DNA of 64,000 bases, taken from assembly GCA_027625915.1 (NCBI GenBank), contig JANTQA010000033.1, forward strand, positions 496,001 through 560,000. The letters are read 5' to 3'. This DNA comes from Anaeramoeba flamelloides. Taxonomy: Eukaryota > Metamonada > Anaeramoebidae. Shown here one piece after another: positions 57,701 to 64,000 of this stretch. Numbering within the stretch: position 1 is the stretch's first letter; every line of letters begins with the position of its first letter. The notes beneath the pieces were generated by a model. That model did no database searches, had not been told where the DNA came from, and was given only the letters and a program-made list of their open reading frames with translations. A program made the translations under genes and the position numbers.

Positions 57701-58265
57701 GGATTATTGTAAGTGCAGTTTCTTTAGAACGAATGAATGGCTCTAAGTGATCTAAATTTGAATCTTTGTTTTGGTCAGTATTTTGTTTTTCATCATTATC
57801 TTTTTCTATTTCTTTTTCTTTTTCTTGTTGGGTTGTGGAAAATGAAAAAAATTTTGATTTTTCTTCTTGGTTGTATTGTACACTTACTTGTTCCTTTTCT
57901 TCTTCGGGGTTCATCATTAAGATCGGTAAGATTGCAGAAATAATAATATCAGCATTCCGACGCTTTGTTGAATCAATGATCCGAAGTAAACTACTAAGAC
58001 TAAGTATCCTAACGTTACTTGAAGAGTGCTCCCTTAGCTTTAACAATGCAAAGACGGTTAATTCAAGTTTGTTTGGGAACGACAAAATGCGTTGATCTTT
58101 TGATTGCAAATAATCGATCCCAGAGAGATAAAGCGACTCCTTAATGATATGTTCAGTTACTTTATTACACGTTTCCTTGATCTTTGTTTCAGAGTACCTT
58201 TTTGATATCTTTGGATTTGTTGAAATGCATCGTTGTAAAATAAAAAGAGATTGTTTCCAATTCAT
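49065..58265 (-). CDS. HTT: Huntingtin homologue (giant HEAT-repeat scaffold)
   Basis: One uninterrupted exon of 3066 residues (human HTT 3144). ATG 58265 (MNWKQSLFILQRC) is preferred to the upstream in-frame start at 58370, whose 35 residues are low quality. The protein is helical HEAT-type throughout, and motifs fall in human order. QYLDHYDPQLRKSSISLIGKL (about 635) compares with [36 protein letters not shown] (about 970) compares with LFSHLLKVINICAHVLDD. INRLGLVSIVKDFQSHWDLL (about 2080) compares with [39 protein letters not shown] (about 2340) compares with [20 protein letters not shown]. Loops are expanded: EEEEQQQQEEQ near 290, an EEK repeat near 910-950, a basic cluster KKKRKKKKSKRKVGKRKRR near 1030, and KE and N runs. 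There is no N-terminal polyglutamine or polyproline. The last 200 residues form a K/E coiled coil absent from human HTT. Huntingtin scaffolds vesicle transport and autophagy. The assignment is by recalled motif similarity. Confidence 0.78.
55425..55545 (-). repeat. In-frame 9-base minisatellite (EEK) in the huntingtin gene
   Basis: TTCTTCCTTT-type 9-mers repeat about thirteen times, coding EEK on the minus strand. The repeat is open in several frames on both strands. A shorter E/D repeat (56405-56465) and a KE repeat (52885-53010) lie elsewhere in the same gene. Confidence 0.92.
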
Positions 58266-58370
58266 AAAAAAAAATTGTTTTTTTCTTTTTGTTTTTTTTA
58301 AAAAAAAGGCAAAACAAATTTCCGGATAAACTAAAAAAATGGAAATCATTTTGAATTTTTTCTCACACAA

Positions 58371-61300
58371 GAGAAGAATTAAGAACCTAAAAATGGGAAT
58401 TTTAATTGATTAAAATGTTTTAATTTTATTTTTTTTCTTGTTTTGATAATGTATAATTTGAGGAAAAAACTTTTCATAAATTCAATCAATAGAATCAAAA
58501 AAGAAGTTTAGATAAAGATATCAGAGATTAGTATAGATTTTAAACGAATATATCAAATCTGATACTTTACTTATTGCCGAAGAATTAAAATAAGAAATTA
58601 ATAAAATGTGATAGTATTAATTTTACTCATTACTCTGAATGTCTTGTGACTCCAATGGCTGTTTTATTGATGTGGTTAATTTTAAAAAAGTCTACTTTCT
58701 CTTTCTAATGGGGAATAAAAAACAACTTTTATTAAGGGACTAGAATCTATTATTTTTTTTTTGACCAATTTCTAAAGAAGAATTCCTTATCTAGAAGTAT
58801 TTTTAATATTAAAAATAAATCCAAGTTTTACAAATTAAAGTAATTGGCAAAAAATTTTCACAATCTCTATTAAATTTAGGTAAAAAAATTGAATAGAGAT
58901 TAGTTCCTAAACTCAATAGTTGATTAATTTTCTGAACTGAAGGTTCTTGGTATGATTCTTTTAAGCCATAATTAAATCTTATTTATTTTTTTTACACAAA
59001 CGAAATAGAGTACTTATTTTTACACTAAGATATAAATAAACATGATAATCAGCTATATTCATCAACTTTAAAGAGATTAGTTATCATTTGTAAATCTTTC
59101 AATTGATATTTTCTTTACCATAGAACCTGATCCTTTTTTATTGGGTTTTTATTATCAAATTAAGAAAGAAAATTATGCCAATAACCTTTTTATTTTGAAG
59201 GAAATTAACTTTTAGTAATTTCTGAGAGTTTATATGAAAAAAATAAAATTGAAAATTTTATCTTATTTTAAAAATACAAGAAAAATAAATCAAATATTTT
59301 ATATCTATAGATCTAAAAAAAATTGATCATTTAATTTATTTTTCAATAATTTCTTGATATTTAAAAGATTATCTAATATTTTTTTTTTTAAAAATTCCGA
59401 TAGTATAATTAACAAATTTTTATTATTTTAATTAGTTGTTTGATAATATCTATTATTTTTTTTTTATTATTAGAATTATTTATTTGAATTTATTTTCTTG
59501 TTTCTTTCGATCTTAAAAGAAAATTAGAAATAAATAATAAAGTCAATTAATAGATTTAATATTTAGATTTTTAATAACCCACTTAAAGAAATTAAGATTT
59601 TGTTGATAAATATAAATTAGAAATAAATCAAATTAAAAAGTATTTCTTTTGCTTTTAAGTTAAATTTCACAGGTTGTAAAAAAGTATTTTGGGAGAAATT
59701 TTAATTTAATCGTTTGGACTATTTGTGTCAGTTTTTATTCAACATAAAGAAAAAATTATTAAAAAAAATGAAAATGTTTAAGGATGTCAATTTTTTTTTA
59801 GCATTTTTTCAATAATTATTGTTATTTTTTTAAAATTAAGTAGATTTTCGATACTGGATCATTTCAAAACTTTGTGGTTTCACTTTCTTTAAAAGGATTT
59901 TTTCAACATTTTCCACACGGAAAATAAGGTTTACTTCTTCTTTTATGAAAAGATTTTTTTTTCATATAATTTGAAAATATTTTCAATTTTGAACGTTTCC
60001 AACAATTCTAAAAATAGACAGATAAAATAAAAAAAGAATAATTAATTTCGGAAAATAATATTTAAAGTAGTTTTGTTGAATATATTTTTACTTTATTTTC
60101 CAATTATAAAATACTTGATTTTTTTTTTGGTTGGGTTATGCATTTAACTTTAATAATTGTTTTTTTTTTTTTTTAATAATTATCTGTTAATCATGATAAT
60201 ACCATGAAATTATCTTGATCGAATTCTTTATTAAATATTTTCTTTAAAAAGTTGATAATTTTTTGTTGAAACATCTTAGTAATGTACAAAACAATTTTTC
60301 TTTTTCAAAAAAGTGAACAAAAAAAAAACAATAATATTTTAATGATCATATCAAAAAAAATATTACAATTTGTTTGATTTTTTAGCAAATTTATCTATCC
60401 CACTCATCAAAATTGGGTAAAAAATTTAAGTAAATAAACATTTTCAATATATTGTTATATTAAATGTATATATTGAAATCAAATGATTTAATACTTTCGT
60501 CTCGATTGAAATTCTCAATTATTTTGCTCACCCACTAAACACTTTATAAGGGATATCTGGAAGAATAAAGAAACCTGTCCAATTTTAAACCTTTTCAAGA
60601 TGGAATAATACTGCCAAAAATTATGAATGGTTATTTCAAAAACATTTTATCTTCTTTTTGTTGTTCTTCTTTACTTAATGTTTTAATTCAAGATATTTCA
60701 AAATATAAGTTGAATTGTTTTTTTTTTAATTGGTCACTTTGATCTAATGGAAATTTCTCTTTTTTTCTTGGGAATTACCTTTTAATGTGAAAAAAAACTT
60801 TATAATAACTCTTTCTCTTCCATAATTGAACCTTAATATCCCAATTCATTGTTAATTGTTGAGTTTTCCCAAGAGTTTAGAATATTAAATATTTTGTCAA
60901 AATTTATTTTTGTTTTGCTTGTTTTTATTTTTAGTATTATTTAAATGTATAAAAAAAGATATTATTTTTTTATTTTAATTTAAGCTGGGAGGGGGGTAGA
61001 ATTCCTTTTATTTACCGTTATGTTTTTTTTTTAATTTGATAAATAAAACGAAAATTTATTTATATAAAAGTTTATTTCTCAAAGTAAAAAAAACCTAGGC
61101 CCTTCACGTTAGGTTTTCCAGAATTGAAAAGAATTGAGTTAAATCATGGATTTTACACTATTCTTTTAAATTCTGAAAAACCACCTTTAGTCTTTTTTTA
61201 ATTTTAGAAATAAAAAATCTAGACATGTGACGGCCCTTCCCGAATTCCAAAACATGAATTTAGAAATTTTTTAAAAGATTCAAACATAGGTTTATTATAT

Positions 61301-63091
61301 ACTATAGCTAATAAAGATATTGAATCTTGTTTATTAAGAATATTAAAAATATTATAATTTTTTAAAATAATTGAGAAATTATTTTTTTTAATTTAAAAAT
61401 TCAGATTTTATTATTATTTATATAGGCTCGGCGGTCGTTAGATTTTCCAGGATTCAAAAGAATTGTGTTAAATCTTTGATTTTACTCTATTCTTTTAAAT
61501 TCTGGAAAACCGCCTTTAGATTTTTTTTAATTGGAGAAATAAAAAGAAAATTTCAAAAATTTTCGTTCTATTTCTTAATTTAAAAAAATCTAGGCACTTG
61601 GCGACACGATTCCTAATAAAATATTTCAAATCTTGAATGATAATTAAATCTTTCTATATTTTACACAATTGACAAAATTGTGATTTCTTTTTATTCATAA
61701 AATAAGAATATCTACCAAGATAATTTATAATATTTCTTAACCACAAAATAGAGCTTGAAAAAAAAGATATAATTAATGATTTTAAATTTATTTTTTATTT
61801 TGTATTTACAAGAAAATAATTTTTTTTTATTTGAAGATTTGAAACTAAATGAAGATCATTGAATTTATTTAATAATTTTTTAACAATTATTCTGATTAAA
61901 TATACTTTTTTCATAAAAATACAATATTTTGACAACAAAACTCTCATTTTGTGTGAAAAAAATAATTATTTGTTAAAAAATGTAAATTTCTAATTTTTTG
62001 GAATTTGAAATTTTAACTGGTCACATTCTTAAATGTAATTAGGTATTAAAAACCATGACACAATTATAGTTGATAAAAGTTGATCTTTTCAATGGAAATA
62101 TATTGTAAACTAGATAATAATTGAATTAGAAGAGTAACAGTTGGGTTGTGGATAACACTTCCAACTTGGAATTAAACGATCTGATAAGTGCAAAAGTTCA
62201 AATTTGTAAGAACCTTAGAAAAACATATTAGTTCTCCTGGATCTCAAGACAGTAAGCATTTACCTCAACAATACTCTGAATCATTGGTGTCTCACATTGT
62301 CTTTAATTTTGATAATCCACAAAAACACAAAAAGCGAAATTAAATTTAAACAATCTCGATTTTTTTTTGAAAATTCTTTAATAATGAAACAATTAAAATA
62401 TAATTTAAATTTTTGATTTTATTTATCCCAAATACTTTAAGAATAATTAGAATAAAAATGCAAAATCTATCAGTTCTTCAAAATATGAATTAAATCTGTT
62501 TTATTACATAATTAATCCCATTCTACGTATCTCAAAAAAAATCAAATAATTTTTATTCTTAAATATCTGAAATAATTCTTTTTTATATACTAATTCAATT
62601 TTGTCTTGGTTGAAAACACTTTGAGTATTTTATTGATAAATAAAATTTGATTTTTAAATTTATTAGTCAAATTTAAAAACTTTTTTAAAAATTCAAAATG
62701 AATTTCTTCACCAATACAAAAATCATAAAGTAACTCAAGTTTTCAAAGAGAGACAATAAAAAAGAATCTCCAAAACTCATAACCAACAACAACGAGAACA
62801 ACACTTCTCTTTAAGTATTAATTGTGTTTTGAAATATTTCAAAATTAAGAGGAATTATTCCCTAATGAAGAAACCCTAAAAATTGAAAATGAGAGGATGT
62901 CTTTTTTTGACTTTTAAAAAAAAGTTCTCCATTAATGATCAACTCACTAAAGAATAAAAACTCACCCAACCATCTGTTTCTTTACAAAAATAACCAATTG
63001 TTTGCAAACAAGTCAAAAATGAACGGAAAATTATATCGATTTCGAGTTATTTATTTTTTGTACTTTTTATAATTTTTATTCAGTTTATTAA
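58371..63091. other. Intergenic stretch between the divergent huntingtin and MPP genes
   Basis: No exon was found. The shared upstream space of two divergently transcribed genes is about 4.8 kb and includes the 61-kb repeat block. A (G/A)GGAGGGGGG islet lies near 60990. The 62760-63080 stretch is slightly less A/T-rich and presumably holds the MPP promoter, but I recognise no element. Confidence 0.5.
61010..61620 (+). repeat. Two palindrome arrays around a LINE 3' fragment
   Basis: 61010-61235 holds a unit-B palindrome, the linker CCTAGGCCCTTCACGTTAGG and a unit-A palindrome (TTTTCCAGAATTGAAAAGAA). 61260-61355 reads NFLKDSNIGLLYTIANKDIE then SCLLRILKIL and a stop. This resembles the C-terminus of the 13-kb LINE (KKNSSYILSLVSDNKICDSL then TKFLKKV and a stop). 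61435-61610 holds a second array: unit A (TTTTCCAGGATTCAAAAGAA) then unit B, ending AATCTAGGCACTTGGCGACAC. Confidence 0.68.
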
Positions 63092-64000
63092 ATGATTCAA
63101 ACATTAAAAAGAACACTTATAACCTCAAAGTCATACATACCACGTTTGACAACATTGTCCAATGGGCTAAGAGTTCTTACACATAACATCCCAAGTATTA
63201 CCGGCACCACTGGAGTGTGGGTGAATTCAGGATCACGTTATGAGTCTGCGCACACAAATGGCGTTGCGCATTATTTGGAACATTTGTTGTGTCGAAGGGC
63301 CGAGATAGATAGCGGGGGAGAAATTGCGTCTCGTCTTGAGGACTTGGGCTCGCAATTAAATGCATACACTTCGAAAGAAATCTCTGCATATTATCTTTTC
63401 CATCACTACTCCTCACAGAAGGAAATGCTTGGGCTGCTTTCCGATCTCATAACCAAGCCACAGATCACAAGAAGTGCGATCTCGTCTGAAAGGATGAACA
63501 TTTTGTCTGAAAAGCAACAGGTTGAATCCTTATTGGACGAGCAAATCAATATGCTGATGCACCACGCATGCTTTGGTGAAAGCACGCTCGGGAGAACCAT
63601 TTTAGGATCCGAAGGCACAATTTCAAGCATGAGGACCAAGCACCTCGCTGATTACCACAAAAAGAATTTCATTGCACCGCGCATGATCGTTGCTGCCGCG
63701 GGCCCCTTTGAGCACGAAAGGGTGGTTGACCTGTCACAGGAGCTCTTTGCCAATCTCAAAACAAAGCAGACCGAGAGCGAAAAAAAGCTGGAAGCACGAC
63801 AACTGAAATTCCCCTTCAAGGGTGTCTTCCAGCAAAAGCAATTCTACATCCCGATCCCTGAAATGCCCGTTGCCCACTACTCTCTTTTGTTCCCCTCTGT
63901 CGGATGGAAGGACTATCACAAAACCCTAATTGAAAGGATCATCCAAACAAACTTTGGCAATATCCAGACAAACGTAACCTCCTTTACAAACCGTGTTCTG
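63092..64000 (+). CDS. Mitochondrial processing peptidase beta subunit, M16 family (N-terminal 303 codons)
   Basis: The frame is open from ATG 63092 to the window edge. Residues 1-18 (MIQTLKRTLITSKSYIPR) are a short basic, hydroxylated presequence. Next come TTLSNGLRVLTH and TGVWVNSGSRYE, and the zinc motif HYLEH (about residues 61-65), followed 76 residues later by the Glu of ILSEKQQVE. This is the HxxEH-x(74-76)-E pattern of M16 metalloproteases. NAYTSKE, SEKQQVE, GPFEHERVVDLSQELF and the CFGESTLGRTILGSEGTI stretch (family: F..TPLG.TILGP...I) point to the catalytic beta subunit, not the glycine-loop alpha subunit. The enzyme cleaves presequences of proteins imported into mitochondria or hydrogenosomes. 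After about 25 codons the base composition rises to nearly half G+C, unlike every other gene here. A possible acceptor (TATTCAG) lies 10 bases before the ATG. The 3' half is outside the window. Confidence 0.9.
   Translation, partial: MIQTLKRTLITSKSYIPRLTTLSNGLRVLTHNIPSITGTTGVWVNSGSRYESAHTNGVAHYLEHLLCRRAEIDSGGEIASRLEDLGSQLNAYTSKEISAYYLFHHYSSQKEMLGLLSDLITKPQITRSAISSERMNILSEKQQVESLLDEQINMLMHHACFGESTLGRTILGSEGTISSMRTKHLADYHKKNFIAPRMIVAAAGPFEHERVVDLSQELFANLKTKQTESEKKLEARQLKFPFKGVFQQKQFYIPIPEMPVAHYSLLFPSVGWKDYHKTLIERIIQTNFGNIQTNVTSFTNRVL

Noticed and set aside
49065-58265. UTP20, TRRAP or DNA-PKcs identity for the giant HEAT protein
   Set aside because: There is no FAT or kinase domain and no UTP20 N-terminal similarity. 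The ordered motif matches fit huntingtin instead.

Overview
The window is eukaryotic nuclear DNA of an extremely AT-rich protist. Non-coding DNA is almost pure A/T with long homopolymers, introns are GT-AG, the standard code fits every gene, and the proteins carry long K/E/N/Q-rich insertions. This combination, with a huntingtin homologue, a mitochondrial-type processing peptidase and very long repeat-filled introns, suggests a free-living amoeba. The anaerobic genus Anaeramoeba is my best guess, but that is inference only.

Six genes are well supported. (1) A tyrosine-kinase-like kinase with an MLKL-type N-terminal helical domain (minus, 1374-7871; its 3' end is not seen). (2) A type I membrane protein with a secreted ML (MD-2/NPC2-like) lipid-binding domain (minus, 15074-19212, four exons). 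(3) A 1406-residue coiled-coil protein with a small PH-like C-terminal domain (minus, 27441-31661). (4) A Pumilio/PUF RNA-binding protein with eight repeats (plus, 35625-42753, five exons). (5) A 3066-residue huntingtin homologue in one 9.2-kb exon (minus, 49065-58265). (6) The first 303 codons of a beta-type mitochondrial processing peptidase (plus, 63092 to the window end). These are unrelated housekeeping or signalling genes, each with its own long flanks; no operon logic applies. A seventh, weak plus-strand gene may lie at 32201-34780.

The rest is mobile-element debris. One non-LTR (LINE) family is present as 5'-truncated pieces at 1-205, 12549-13292 (with a 17-bp target-site duplication), about 25220-25815, 45640-46690 and about 61260-61355. 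Most pieces have, at their 3' side, arrays of modular palindromes (AGGTTTT...AAAACCT hairpins joined by a CACTTGACG-like linker), which look like a LINE 3' untranslated region. Short DNA elements with a shared TATATAAACT...GGGCCCA terminal inverted repeat lie at about 24552, 26184, 33604 and 48170. A hairpin element (24.2 and 33.6 kb) has inserted into one of them. Two long inverted-repeat elements occupy 21001-22080 and 43440-45420; a third solo arm of the latter lies inside the kinase intron at 3180-3860.

All gene models were spliced by eye from reading phase and splice-site sequence. Exon junctions agree in phase throughout, but no transcript evidence was available.
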